Assembly: GCF_015710575.1 (NCBI RefSeq)
Contig: NZ_CP065373.1
Span: forward strand, 3,782,001 to 3,846,000
Length of the DNA: 64,000 nucleotides
From: Mycolicibacterium mengxianglii
GTDB lineage: Bacteria; Actinomycetota; Actinomycetes; Mycobacteriales; Mycobacteriaceae
Direction: 5' to 3'
The notes under the pieces were generated by a model, which saw only the letters and a list, made by a program, of their open reading frames with translations, made no database searches and was not told the DNA's origin. Shown one piece after another: positions 55,002 through 63,648 of the stretch; the first letter of the stretch is position 1; each line of letters opens with the position of its first letter. A program made the translations under genes and the position numbers.

Positions 55002-55055
55002 TGCTCTCCGCATACACGGATTTAAACGCACGTTCCGCCACCCCGGGAGGCCATC

Positions 55056-55460
55056 GTGACCACCATCCGGATCAAGGACGCCGCCGCCCTGCTGGGGGTC
55101 AGCGACGACACGGTGCGCCGCTGGGTCGACAGCGGCAGCCTCATCGCGGAGAAGGACGAAGCGGGCCGCAAGGTGATCGCCGGGAAGGTCCTCGCAGAGT
55201 TCGCTCGAGAGCACGCCGCACCTCCCCCCGACCCGCTGGGCGTTGCGAGTTCGGCACGAAACCGCTTTGTCGGTCTGGTCACCCGGGTGACAGCGGACGG
55301 CGTGATGGCCGAGGTGCAGATGCAATGCGGCCCGTTCACCGTCGTGTCGTTGATGAGTCGGGAGTCCGCAACGGATCTGGGCCTGGAACCCGGCAAGTTG
55401 GCCGTGGCGGTAGTCAAGGCGACGACGGTTGTCGTCGAGACCCCGAGGGGAAGTTCGTGA
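55056..55460 (+). CDS. Molybdenum-responsive regulator (excisionase-like HTH + Mop domain)
   Basis: Regulator of 134 residues. Residues 1-55 form a MerR/excisionase-type helix-turn-helix (IRIKDAAALLGVSDDTVRRW). Residues 65-130 form a TOBE/Mop molybdate-binding domain (SARNRFVGLVTRVTADGVMA, then VVSLMSRESATDLGLEPG). It replaces the larger ModE of proteobacteria. The GTG has GGGAGG 6 bases upstream, and the stop overlaps modA by 4 bases, so it is cotranscribed with the transporter it presumably controls. Confidence 0.9.
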   Translation: MTTIRIKDAAALLGVSDDTVRRWVDSGSLIAEKDEAGRKVIAGKVLAEFAREHAAPPPDPLGVASSARNRFVGLVTRVTADGVMAEVQMQCGPFTVVSLMSRESATDLGLEPGKLAVAVVKATTVVVETPRGSS

Positions 55461-56230
55461 CACGGGTCTTCGCCGTCGTAGCAGGCATTCTCGCCGCGGC
55501 CGCACTGAACGCCGGCTGCTCCGGCACGGCAACCGACCAGAACGCAACCGAAACGCCCAGCGCGATCAGGGTGTTCACCGCCGCGTCGCTGACAGCGAGC
55601 TTCACCGAGCTGGGCACGTTGTTCGAGGACAGCCACCCCGGCACGCGGGTCACCTTCAACCTCGCCGGTTCCTCGGAGCTGGTCACTCAGTTGACTCAGG
55701 GCGCGCCCGCAGACGTCTTCGCCTCCGCCGACGTCAAGAACATGGCCAAGGCGGTCGACGCCGGACTGGCGGCCGGACCACCGATCGACTTCGCCGCCAA
55801 CACCCTGACCATCGTCACTACACCCGGTAATCCGAAAGGCATCACCGCCTTTGCGGACCTGAGCAGACCGGGCACGTCCGTAGTGGTGTGCGCGCCTCAG
55901 GTACCGTGCGGCTCCGCCACCGAAACGGTCGAGCACGTGACCGGTGTGAAGTTGCACCCGGTGAGCGAAGAATCCGCGGTCACCGATGTGCTGGGCAAGA
56001 TCACCTCCGGACAGGCCGACGCCGGATTGGTGTACGTGACCGACGCCAGAGGCGCGGGTGACAAGGTGACCGAGGTCGCGTTCCCCGAGTCCAGCCAGGC
56101 CGTCAACACCTACCCCATCGCCGTGCTCACCGATTCGACCCACCCCGCCACCGCGCAGGAATTCGTCGACTTCGTGACCGGTCCGACTGGTCGGAAAGTG
56201 TTGTCCGAGGCGGGTTTCACCGCACCATGA
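55457..56230 (+). CDS. modA: Molybdate-binding lipoprotein
   Basis: Solute-binding lipoprotein of 257 residues. The signal peptide ends in the lipobox LNAGC, so the mature protein is lipid-anchored on the outer face of the membrane. The oxyanion-binding fold begins [15 protein letters not shown], with [25 protein letters not shown] as the typical ModA segment and AGLVYVTDA later. The GTG at 55457 overlaps the regulator gene. Upstream in-frame codons are within the regulator reading region and are not used. Confidence 0.95.
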   Translation: MTRVFAVVAGILAAAALNAGCSGTATDQNATETPSAIRVFTAASLTASFTELGTLFEDSHPGTRVTFNLAGSSELVTQLTQGAPADVFASADVKNMAKAVDAGLAAGPPIDFAANTLTIVTTPGNPKGITAFADLSRPGTSVVVCAPQVPCGSATETVEHVTGVKLHPVSEESAVTDVLGKITSGQADAGLVYVTDARGAGDKVTEVAFPESSQAVNTYPIAVLTDSTHPATAQEFVDFVTGPTGRKVLSEAGFTAP

Positions 56231-57036
56231 CTGCACGACCGCGAGCCGGTGGAGTCACCCAGGTCAGCCTGCCGAGCTGGATCTACCTGCCCGCCGCACT
56301 GGGTGCACTGTTCGTGATCGTGCCGTTGGTCGCGATCCTGGTATCGATCGACTGGGCGAACTTCATCCCGCTGATCACCTCGGAGTCGGCCCGCGCAGCA
56401 CTGGTTCTGAGCCTGAAGACCGCGGCGGCGAGCACCGTGGTTTGTGTGTTGGTGGGTGTGCCGATGGCGGTGGTGCTGGCGCGCAGCACCTTTCGCGGCA
56501 CGTCGATCCTACGCTCGGTGGTGCTGCTGCCCCTGGTGCTGCCACCTGTTGTCGGTGGTATCGCCTTGCTCTACACCTTCGGCCGCCACGGTCTGCTGGG
56601 CCAGCACCTCGACGCACTCGGGGTCCACATCGCGTTCTCCACGACGGCCGTCGTACTGGCCCAATCCTTTGTGTCCCTGCCGTTCCTGGTTGTCAGCCTC
56701 GAAGGGGCACTGCGGTCGGCCGGCCAACAATACGAGAACATCGCCGCCATGCTCGGCGCGCCACCCACCACGGTGTTGCGGACGGTGACACTGCCACTGG
56801 TGCTGCCCGGATTGATGTCCGGAGCGGTGCTGGCCTTCGCCCGCTCGCTGGGCGAATTCGGCGCCACGTTGACGTTCGCCGGGTCATTGCAAGGCGTCAC
56901 GCGCACCTTGCCGCTCGAGATCTACCTGCAGAGAGAGACCGACCCAGACGCAGCTGTGGCGTTGTCACTGCTGCTGATCGTCGTCGCCGCGATCATCGTG
57001 GTGGCCTCGGCGTCCCGGCGACTGGCGCCGCTGTGA
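56227..57036 (+). CDS. modB: Molybdate ABC transporter permease
   Basis: Membrane permease of 269 residues with five or six helices. The cytoplasmic EAA-type loop that contacts the ATPase is [35 protein letters not shown] (quoted in part: [19 protein letters not shown]). [15 protein letters not shown] is the conserved ModB ending. ATGA overlap with modA and GTGA overlap with modC. Confidence 0.95.
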   Translation: MTARPRAGGVTQVSLPSWIYLPAALGALFVIVPLVAILVSIDWANFIPLITSESARAALVLSLKTAAASTVVCVLVGVPMAVVLARSTFRGTSILRSVVLLPLVLPPVVGGIALLYTFGRHGLLGQHLDALGVHIAFSTTAVVLAQSFVSLPFLVVSLEGALRSAGQQYENIAAMLGAPPTTVLRTVTLPLVLPGLMSGAVLAFARSLGEFGATLTFAGSLQGVTRTLPLEIYLQRETDPDAAVALSLLLIVVAAIIVVASASRRLAPL

Positions 57037-58160
57037 GCGCGCTCGAGGTACATGCCCGGGTCCGACATCGTGATGCCCAGTTCGAGCTTTCCCTCGACGA
57101 CGGTGACGTCGTGGCCGTCCTCGGCCCCAATGGCGCCGGCAAGTCCACCCTGCTGTCGCTGATCGCCGGATTGTTGCGGCCAGACGACGGCCGCATCGCC
57201 CTCGGGGAGACGGTGGTGACCGACACCGCCGCAGGTCTGTTCGTCCGCCCCCACGCCCGCGGGGTGGCGATGCTGGCCCAACAGGCGCTGCTGTTTCCCC
57301 ACATGAGTGTCGCCGCCAATGTCGGGTACGCTCCGCGCTGCCAGGGCCAGAGCCGGTCGCAGGCGCACGCCGCCGCGCAGCGGTGGCTGCAGGCGGTGGA
57401 CGCCGAACACCTCGCGGACCGGCGGCCCGCCCAACTCTCCGGCGGGCAGGCTCAGCGGATCGCGATCGCCCGGGCGCTGGCCGCGCAACCGCGGGTGCTG
57501 CTGCTCGACGAACCGATGGCCGCGCTCGACGTCACCGCCGCCCCCGCGATCCGGCGGCTGTTGCGTACTGTCCTGCGCGCGGAGCGTCGCACCGCGGTGA
57601 TCGTGACCCACGACCTGCTCGACGTGCTGGCACTGGCCAACAAAGTGGTGGTGATCGAACGGGGGCGGATCACCGAAAGCGGTCCGGTGCGCGACATCCT
57701 GGCCTCGCCGCGCAGCGATTTCGCCGCTCGAATCGCCGGGGTGAACCTGATCTCCGGCGTTGTCCGCGAGCCCGGCATGATCACGACGTCCTGGGGCGCG
57801 GCCGTTTCGGGTCTGGGTGATACCGATGTCGACGCCGCCGCCGTGGCTTTGTTCTCACCGACGGCGGTGTCGGTGCACCTGGACTCCCCGCACGGGAGCC
57901 CCCGCAACAGCCTTCCCGTGCGGATCGCTGAGATGGAAGTTCACGGCAGCACAGTGCGTATCCGGGGCGGCGAGCAACCCGACGGCAGCCCCGGGCTGGC
58001 GGCGGACATCACCGCGGCCGCTGCGGCCGACCTCGACCTGACTCCTGGCCGGGATGCCTACTTCGTGGTGAAAGCACAGGAGGTTCGGTTACTACCGGCC
58101 CTGGCACCGCCCTTCACGGGAGTGTCACCGGTGCCGCGGGATCCGCCCGGACGGCGCTGA
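57033..58160 (+). CDS. modC: Molybdate ABC transporter ATPase
   Basis: ATPase of 375 residues that drives uptake through ModB. Walker A is GPNGAGKST (31-39), the signature [15 protein letters not shown], and Walker [14 protein letters not shown] of [10 protein letters not shown] is the switch histidine region. The C-terminal third is the Mop/TOBE regulatory domain ([16 protein letters not shown] and [15 protein letters not shown]). GTG start in a GTGA overlap. Confidence 0.95.
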   Translation: MSALEVHARVRHRDAQFELSLDDGDVVAVLGPNGAGKSTLLSLIAGLLRPDDGRIALGETVVTDTAAGLFVRPHARGVAMLAQQALLFPHMSVAANVGYAPRCQGQSRSQAHAAAQRWLQAVDAEHLADRRPAQLSGGQAQRIAIARALAAQPRVLLLDEPMAALDVTAAPAIRRLLRTVLRAERRTAVIVTHDLLDVLALANKVVVIERGRITESGPVRDILASPRSDFAARIAGVNLISGVVREPGMITTSWGAAVSGLGDTDVDAAAVALFSPTAVSVHLDSPHGSPRNSLPVRIAEMEVHGSTVRIRGGEQPDGSPGLAADITAAAAADLDLTPGRDAYFVVKAQEVRLLPALAPPFTGVSPVPRDPPGRR

Positions 58161-58221
58161 AGCCTTGCATGTACCGGGTCCCGGCCTGGGGAGCCGGTGG
58201 CAACGTGCACTCAGCCGAATT

Positions 58222-58264
58222 GTCGGATTCGAAAATTATCCGTTCTGGAGCCGTCGAATCCGAC
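58222..58264. promoter_or_regulatory. 11-base inverted repeat upstream of the phosphodiesterase gene
   Basis: GTCGGATTCGA (58222-58232) and TCGAATCCGAC (58254-58264) are perfect complements separated by 21 bases. The site begins 61 bases after modC and ends 94 bases before the next gene. It could be the modABC terminator stem or an operator for the following gene. Confidence 0.55.
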
Positions 58265-58358
58265 CCGCCGCCCCCTGTCGGCTTGTAACCTCTGCACCCG
58301 GGCCGCCGCTGCACACGAAGGCACCCAGCCGGTTCAACTTCCGATTGGAGATCGTCTC

Positions 58359-60272
58359 GTGACGACGGTGAAACAGATATGCCTCGGTGTCGCCGTGGCC
58401 GGTGTGGTTGCCGGCGCCGGCTCAGTGTGTGCGACCGCGGTCGCCAACGCCGAGCCCACCGCATCTGATTCACCCAGCACCGCCGACTCCGGCTCGGCTG
58501 ATTCATCCCGTCAGGCCGACAAGCGGTCACGCAAGGAGCGTCGCGCCGACGAGACGGACAACACGCACGCCACCAGCGCTACCAGCGACACCGACGCCGC
58601 TGACAACAGCGACAAGATCGACAAACCTCGCGTCAGGCGGGCGTCGCCCGCAGCCAAGGAGGCCGACGCCGACGCCGCGGCCGAGGACACCGATTCTCAA
58701 GACCCCGGTGACCCGGACCCCGAATCCGGACAGGACGCCGATTCCGACTCCGATTCCACCGACCCCGGACCCGAGCCCGCCGCGAGCCCAGCCCCAGCCG
58801 CGGACGAGGACGTCGAGGACGCCTCGGATGGCGTGGCCGTCGCACCCCGCCCGGTCGTCCTGTCGTCCTACACCCCGTCGCCCTACACCCCGACGCGCTC
58901 CCCCAAACAGCCGCCGCTGCCCGTGCCGTTCGTCCCCGCGGCGCCGGCGAGTTCGACCAGTGTCAGTACCTCATCGAGCTCCACCACTCGAAACCGCAGC
59001 ACCAGCACCGCTGACGTCGCCTCGCAGATTGCCGACCCGACAACCCAGCACGTGCTGGTGATCGGCGTGGACGGCACGAACCTGAGCAGGGTCCTCGACG
59101 ATCCGGGCAACGCACACTTCCTCGAGCTGATGAACACCGGCACCACCGGTCCGGCGAGCATCGTCGGCCACACCACCATCTCCAACCCGTCGTGGACCAC
59201 CATCCTGACCGGGGTCTGGGACACCAAGAGCGGCGTCATCAACAACGTCTTCACTCCGCGCACCTACGACACCTGGCCCACCGTGTTCAATCAGCTCGAA
59301 GCGGCCAACCCGAACCTCAACACCAAAGCCATCGCCAACTGGCAGGTCATCACCGACATCGCCGGCGCCGGTTCGCACCCCGCCGACACCGTCGTCTACA
59401 TCCCGAACAACCCGGCCGACCCCACCTGGTCACAATCCGATGCCGCGGTGACGGCGGAGACTGTTAATTCGATCGTGGGCGGCACCGCCGGTTACGAGGA
59501 CGTCCCGAACTTCCTGTTCACCTACCTGGCCCAGGTCGACGAGGCCGGACACCAGTACGGCGGGGCGTCTCCGGAGTACGCGGCGGCCCTGGCACGCACC
59601 AACACCAATATCGGCCTGATCCTGGCCGCGGTGGCCGAGCGCGAAGCCGCCACCGGTGAGGACTGGACGGTGATCGTGGTGACCGACCACGGGCACCAGC
59701 CGCAGCAGGGATTCGGCCACGGTTTCCAATCACCTGATGAGACAGCGACTTTCGTCATCGTCGACGGCCCGGGCTTCGCGGACGGACAGATGAACCTGAA
59801 GTACTCGATCGCCGACATCACCCCCACCGTGGTGAGCCTTTTCGGCATCGCTCCCACCGTCGACGCCGACGGCGTGCCGCTGACCCAGCACGGCGACAGC
59901 CAGGTGGATCCCGTGGATCTGGAGCAGGCCGTCAACGACGCGATCGACATGTACGGCTGGCCCGACATCGCCACCAATGTCGCGCTCAGCGTGCGCACCA
60001 TCGTCGCGACGGTGCCCTATTACGTGGACAACTTCTTCACCGGCGTGACCTCACAACTGCAGGAGGTCGCCAGTCAGGGCATCTTCGTGATCAGCGACCT
60101 CGCGGCGATCGCAGTGTTCCCGGTGCAACTCACCGGCGACGTCGTGTACGCGCTGACGGATCTCCTCGCACAGATCGTCGGCCGGTTGACCGGCGCCGGG
60201 GTCATCCCGCCCAGCACGTCCCCGTCGACGGCGCAGCGTGACGGCCAGCCGTACCCCTGGGTACTGGTCTGA
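58359..60272 (+). CDS. Exported phosphodiesterase/nucleotide pyrophosphatase (alkaline phosphatase superfamily)
   Basis: Product of 637 residues. The signal peptide covers residues 1-31, with cleavage after ANA. Residues 32-215 are low complexity: first Ser/Asp/Glu/Ala-rich, then Pro/Thr/Ser-rich. The catalytic domain begins at HVLVIGVDGTN (Asp238). Metal-binding positions typical of nucleotide pyrophosphatases are DEAGHQYG (Asp394, His398), TDHGH (Asp443, His444) and GFGHG (His454). The nucleophile is probably in TTISNPSW (near Ser275). The last 80 residues are hydrophobic. The GTG has GGAG 8 bases upstream. The substrate is unknown; the long acidic linker suggests tethering in the cell wall. 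Confidence 0.9.
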   Translation: MTTVKQICLGVAVAGVVAGAGSVCATAVANAEPTASDSPSTADSGSADSSRQADKRSRKERRADETDNTHATSATSDTDAADNSDKIDKPRVRRASPAAKEADADAAAEDTDSQDPGDPDPESGQDADSDSDSTDPGPEPAASPAPAADEDVEDASDGVAVAPRPVVLSSYTPSPYTPTRSPKQPPLPVPFVPAAPASSTSVSTSSSSTTRNRSTSTADVASQIADPTTQHVLVIGVDGTNLSRVLDDPGNAHFLELMNTGTTGPASIVGHTTISNPSWTTILTGVWDTKSGVINNVFTPRTYDTWPTVFNQLEAANPNLNTKAIANWQVITDIAGAGSHPADTVVYIPNNPADPTWSQSDAAVTAETVNSIVGGTAGYEDVPNFLFTYLAQVDEAGHQYGGASPEYAAALARTNTNIGLILAAVAEREAATGEDWTVIVVTDHGHQPQQGFGHGFQSPDETATFVIVDGPGFADGQMNLKYSIADITPTVVSLFGIAPTVDADGVPLTQHGDSQVDPVDLEQAVNDAIDMYGWPDIATNVALSVRTIVATVPYYVDNFFTGVTSQLQEVASQGIFVISDLAAIAVFPVQLTGDVVYALTDLLAQIVGRLTGAGVIPPSTSPSTAQRDGQPYPWVLV

Positions 60273-60279
60273 CCGGCGC

Positions 60280-60867
60280 TCAGATGTGCCGGTTCGCCCA
60301 GCCGTCGTCGTTGTGCGCGAGCACGTGCAGTTCGTGTTCCCACGCGCGGGCGCGGGCGCGATCCAGCCCCCGCCGGACAACGACCGAGGCGAGCACGCTG
60401 CCGACCAGGGCAGTGACCCAGACGCTCACCGCAGCGGCCACCGCACCCAACTCAGCGTCGGTCGCCGTCAGGGGCGCACTGACCACCTTGCCGGATTGGT
60501 CGAGCCAAATCGTCAGCGGCGCACCGGTTTCCACCGTCGCGGCGCTGGCCACCTGCTCGGTACGCAACCGGGTGCCCTCCCGCCACTGGACGCGTACATA
60601 AGCAGGACTGTCGAAGTCGGCAGGAAGGCCCCTACTGCCCTCGAGCACTACGGACTCCACTGAGTGGCGACTGTGCGCCTGTTCCACAGCGGTCTGCATG
60701 CGCGCGTCGTAAGCAAGGTGGCCGGCCTGCATCGCAACGGGGACCGCCAGCAGCGCCAAGACGAACACTGCGAGAACCGCCAGCGATTCGAGCCGGTCGC
60801 TGAGGCGCACCAGCGGGTTGCGTCCCAACGCACGCAGATACCACCGGGCAGACGACATGACCCTCAT
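60280..60867 (-). CDS. Rv1733c-like two-pass membrane protein
   Basis: Product of 195 residues with two membrane helices (about 29-48 and 142-162) around an external loop. The N-terminal RNPLVRLSDRLE motif and the overall layout match Rv1733c, a DosR-regulon antigen of M. tuberculosis. The loop contains RTEQVASAATVETGAPLTIW and ends with WLDQSGKVV. Function is unknown. I see no DosR box upstream; the promoter region instead has the palindrome ACGGGGCCCCGT (60870-60881). The ATG at 60865-60867 is used; a second one nine bases later is possible. Confidence 0.82.
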   Translation of the reverse strand: MRVMSSARWYLRALGRNPLVRLSDRLESLAVLAVFVLALLAVPVAMQAGHLAYDARMQTAVEQAHSRHSVESVVLEGSRGLPADFDSPAYVRVQWREGTRLRTEQVASAATVETGAPLTIWLDQSGKVVSAPLTATDAELGAVAAAVSVWVTALVGSVLASVVVRRGLDRARARAWEHELHVLAHNDDGWANRHI

Positions 60868-60971
60868 GAACGGGGCCCCGTCTGGGGTCCGGTATGTCGG
60901 TCAATCACTGTTGCCATGCTGGCACTGGCGGTACCGCGATGCCAGCTGGATGCCCACCCGGGCGACCAACA

Positions 60972-62126
60972 TCACACGCTCGCCGGGCCGCCTTCATCCT
61001 CGAGCACGGCCGCCCGGTAGTGGTCAGCCACGTCGTCGATCGCCGCCAGCGCTTCGGCGGTCAACTCCTGCCGGATGCCCGCCTCGGCGTGGGCGAACGG
61101 CACGTACGCGCGCAGCAGGTCGGGCAGATCCAGCTGCACGTCCGCCGAAACGACGTCGTCCACGGCGGCGCTCAGCAGCTGCTGCAGGCGGCCCTCGCTC
61201 CAGCGCACCGGGTCGCCGGTGCCGTCCTCGATGCACAGGCGTAGCAGCTCGCGGTGACCGCCGGTGAACGGCAGACCCTGCGGCGACGCGAAAAACCGGT
61301 TGAGCACGTCCTCGGTGTCCGGCCGGGGCAGTCCCGACAACACCGAGCCACCTGGGGGCATCAACGTGACCAGCCATTGCACCAACGCACGACAGCTCGG
61401 CCACGTGTCCGATTCCGCCACCGGCAGCAGGTCGTGGTCAAGTGCCTGCTGCAAACCGGCGCGGGCATCGGCTGGGTCTACCTCGGCAAAACTGGTGTCA
61501 GGATCGTCGTTGCTTGCGGTTGCCAGCGCGAGTACCGCGTCGATCGAGTCCGGCACGAAGAACGCGTCCTTCACCTCCGACATCCAGAGGTGGTCGATGT
61601 AGGCCGCGCAGGTGAATTCCTGACCGTCGGCGAGCCGGACACCGAGTAGCAACTCGTCGCCATCGCCGAGCACATGGGTCATCCGGACTGCCCGGTACAC
61701 CCTTGTCTGCGCCAGGTCACCGAGCCAGCCCGGCAGGCTGTCGTGGCGTTGTTGTGCAGCGCGCCGACACTGCGCGCGCAGCACGTCCTCGTTGACCAGC
61801 AGTTCACCCAACGCCGCCAGCAGGGCGGTGGTCTCCGGTGACTCCATCTCGGTGAATGCGGCGACAAGTTCGTCGAGGCTGGGCAGCCGCTCCTCCTCGG
61901 GTGGCTGCAGCGCGGCGAACCGTTGCGGTGTGGCGGCCACGATCAGCATGCTGACCAGGCCCAACAGATCCAGCGGTTGCCCGCCGTCGAGCGCCTCGCG
62001 GACTTCGTCGATCAACGGAGCTTCGTCGGGTGTTTCCTGGACCACTGTCTCCCGGCGGCGCGCTTTTCTGCGTCGTGCCTCACGTCGCGCCTGTTTGGCT
62101 CCGCTGTGTTTGTGCCCGCCTGCCAT
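60972..62126 (-). CDS. Conserved cytoplasmic protein of unknown function
   Basis: Product of 384 residues. The first 30 residues are strongly basic (AKQARREARRRKARRRE) and could bind nucleic acid. The rest is helical and acidic, with DELVAAFTEMESPETTALLA, FTCAAYIDHLWMSEVKDAFF and GLPRPDTEDVLNRFFASPQ. No catalytic motif is recognised. The ATG at 62124-62126 lies 6 bases after a TATGGT hexamer (62133-62138, minus strand), suggesting a leaderless transcript. It is divergent from the DUF2252 gene with 78 bases between starts. Confidence 0.78.
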   Translation of the reverse strand: MAGGHKHSGAKQARREARRRKARRRETVVQETPDEAPLIDEVREALDGGQPLDLLGLVSMLIVAATPQRFAALQPPEEERLPSLDELVAAFTEMESPETTALLAALGELLVNEDVLRAQCRRAAQQRHDSLPGWLGDLAQTRVYRAVRMTHVLGDGDELLLGVRLADGQEFTCAAYIDHLWMSEVKDAFFVPDSIDAVLALATASNDDPDTSFAEVDPADARAGLQQALDHDLLPVAESDTWPSCRALVQWLVTLMPPGGSVLSGLPRPDTEDVLNRFFASPQGLPFTGGHRELLRLCIEDGTGDPVRWSEGRLQQLLSAAVDDVVSADVQLDLPDLLRAYVPFAHAEAGIRQELTAEALAAIDDVADHYRAAVLEDEGGPASV

Positions 62127-62204
62127 GGCGCGACCATACCGGGACGACGTTTGCCGCAAAGCTCGTGCCGCCGAGAACCCGGGCCTGCACCTCTATGCTG
62201 TGGC

Positions 62205-63554
62205 ATGTTGCCCTCAAGAATGAGCAGTGACCGCCACGACGACGGCGGCGACCGGGAATCGTTCATCGTTGACAGCCTTGTCGACGCGTTCGCCGACTTG
62301 ATGACAGCGGACCCGGGGGCGTTTCGGACCAAGTTCCGCAAGATGGCCGCGGACCCCTTCGCGTTCTTCCGTGGAAGCGCCTGCCTGTTCTACGCCGACG
62401 TATCCAGGCGCGAGGACAGATGGGCCGACGAGCGGACCGGCCGGGTCTGGATTCAGGGCGATCTGCATGCCGAGAACTTCGGAACTTACATGGACGGCTC
62501 AGGAACGTTGATCTTCGACGTCAACGACTTCGACGAAGCGTACGTCGGGCATTTCACCTGGGATCTGCAGCGCTTCGCGGCCAGTATCGCGCTGATGTGT
62601 TGGCAGAAGGCGCTTTCCGACCGCGAGATCACCAGACTGATCGAGACGTTTGCCCGCGCGTATCTGCGGCAGGTGCGGTGGTTCGCCGACGACGACACCG
62701 GTGACGATTCCGAATTCTCCCTCAATCTGCTGACCGCGCGGGGAGCGGTACTCTCCGCGCTGCAGTCGGCACGGCTGTCCACCCGCGCCGAGATGCTGGA
62801 CCGCCTTACTGTGGTCGATGAGTGGGACCGCCGTTTTCGGGACCTTCCCGGGGTCGTGCGGCTCGGCGCTGCTGAACGCGAGAAGGTGCTCGAGGCGTTC
62901 TCCCGCTACCTCGATACCATCCCGCAGACCCAGCGATTTCGCGGAATCGCTTACGACGTCAAGGACGTCATCGCCAAGACGGGCTTCGGAATCGGCAGCG
63001 CCGGCCTGCCCGCCTACACGGTTCTGATCGAGGGCTTCAATCAGGCCTTGGACAATGACGCGGTGCTTTCGATGAAACAGGGGAACGTGGCCGCGCCCAG
63101 CCGGGTTATCGACGATTCCGAAGTGCAGCGATACTTTCAACACCACGGGCACCGCACCGCGGTGTCACAGCGCGCATTACAGGCACACGCCGACCCGCTG
63201 CTCGGCTACACCGATATCGACGGAGTCGGTTTTGTCGTCAGCGAGATCTCCCCCTATGAAGCAGATCTGGACTGGAGTGAGTTGACCGATCCTGATGAGC
63301 TCGCCGAAGTCATCGAACAGCTTGGCCAAGCGGTAGCCAAGATGCACTGCGTCAGCGACACCGACAGCGACCAGTCGTTGGTGGGTTTTCAGACCGAGGA
63401 TGCGATCACTGAGGCCGTGGGAGACGACGAGGCCGAATTCGTTGCCGACATGGCCGCATTCGGCCTGAACTACGCCGCGATTGTCCGCGACGACCACAGA
63501 CACTTCGTCGAGGCGTTCCGCGAAGGCCGGATCCCCGGCGTCACCGCCATCTGA
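62205..63554 (+). CDS. DUF2252 kinase-like-fold protein
   Basis: DUF2252 protein of 449 residues. Signature segments are MAADPFAFFRGSACLFYADV, RVWIQGDLHAENFGTY and LIFDVNDFDEAYVGHFTWDL. The GDLHAENFGTY and DVNDFDE motifs resemble the catalytic loop and metal site of small-molecule kinases, and a kinase-like role is an inference from that. KQGNVAAPSRVI and DAHADPLLGY-like QAHADPLLGYT follow. The ATG at 62205 is 5 bases after TATGCT, so it is probably leaderless; an ATG at 62220 is the alternative. Confidence 0.88.
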   Translation: MLPSRMSSDRHDDGGDRESFIVDSLVDAFADLMTADPGAFRTKFRKMAADPFAFFRGSACLFYADVSRREDRWADERTGRVWIQGDLHAENFGTYMDGSGTLIFDVNDFDEAYVGHFTWDLQRFAASIALMCWQKALSDREITRLIETFARAYLRQVRWFADDDTGDDSEFSLNLLTARGAVLSALQSARLSTRAEMLDRLTVVDEWDRRFRDLPGVVRLGAAEREKVLEAFSRYLDTIPQTQRFRGIAYDVKDVIAKTGFGIGSAGLPAYTVLIEGFNQALDNDAVLSMKQGNVAAPSRVIDDSEVQRYFQHHGHRTAVSQRALQAHADPLLGYTDIDGVGFVVSEISPYEADLDWSELTDPDELAEVIEQLGQAVAKMHCVSDTDSDQSLVGFQTEDAITEAVGDDEAEFVADMAAFGLNYAAIVRDDHRHFVEAFREGRIPGVTAI

Positions 63555-63648
63555 ACAGAGTCGTTGTGCAACCGCAGATTTCGCTGTCGACGCACTGCCG
63601 TGAACCCCACTCAGATTGTTGGTCGAACGTGTTCTGACCTGAGGACTT

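Noticed and set aside
54764..55055. Molybdenum-cofactor riboswitch before the mod operon
   Set aside because: I could not draw the conserved stem arrangement; only short DNA repeats near the -10 are evident. A covariance-model scan would decide.
54869..55456. Long N-terminal extension of the modA frame
   Set aside because: It overlaps the HTH-Mop gene in another frame; the lipoprotein signal peptide fixes the start at 55457.
60868..60971. DosR box upstream of the Rv1733c-like gene
   Set aside because: No match to the GGGACT-type palindrome is visible; only ACGGGGCCCCGT at 60870-60881, which lacks the DosR centre.
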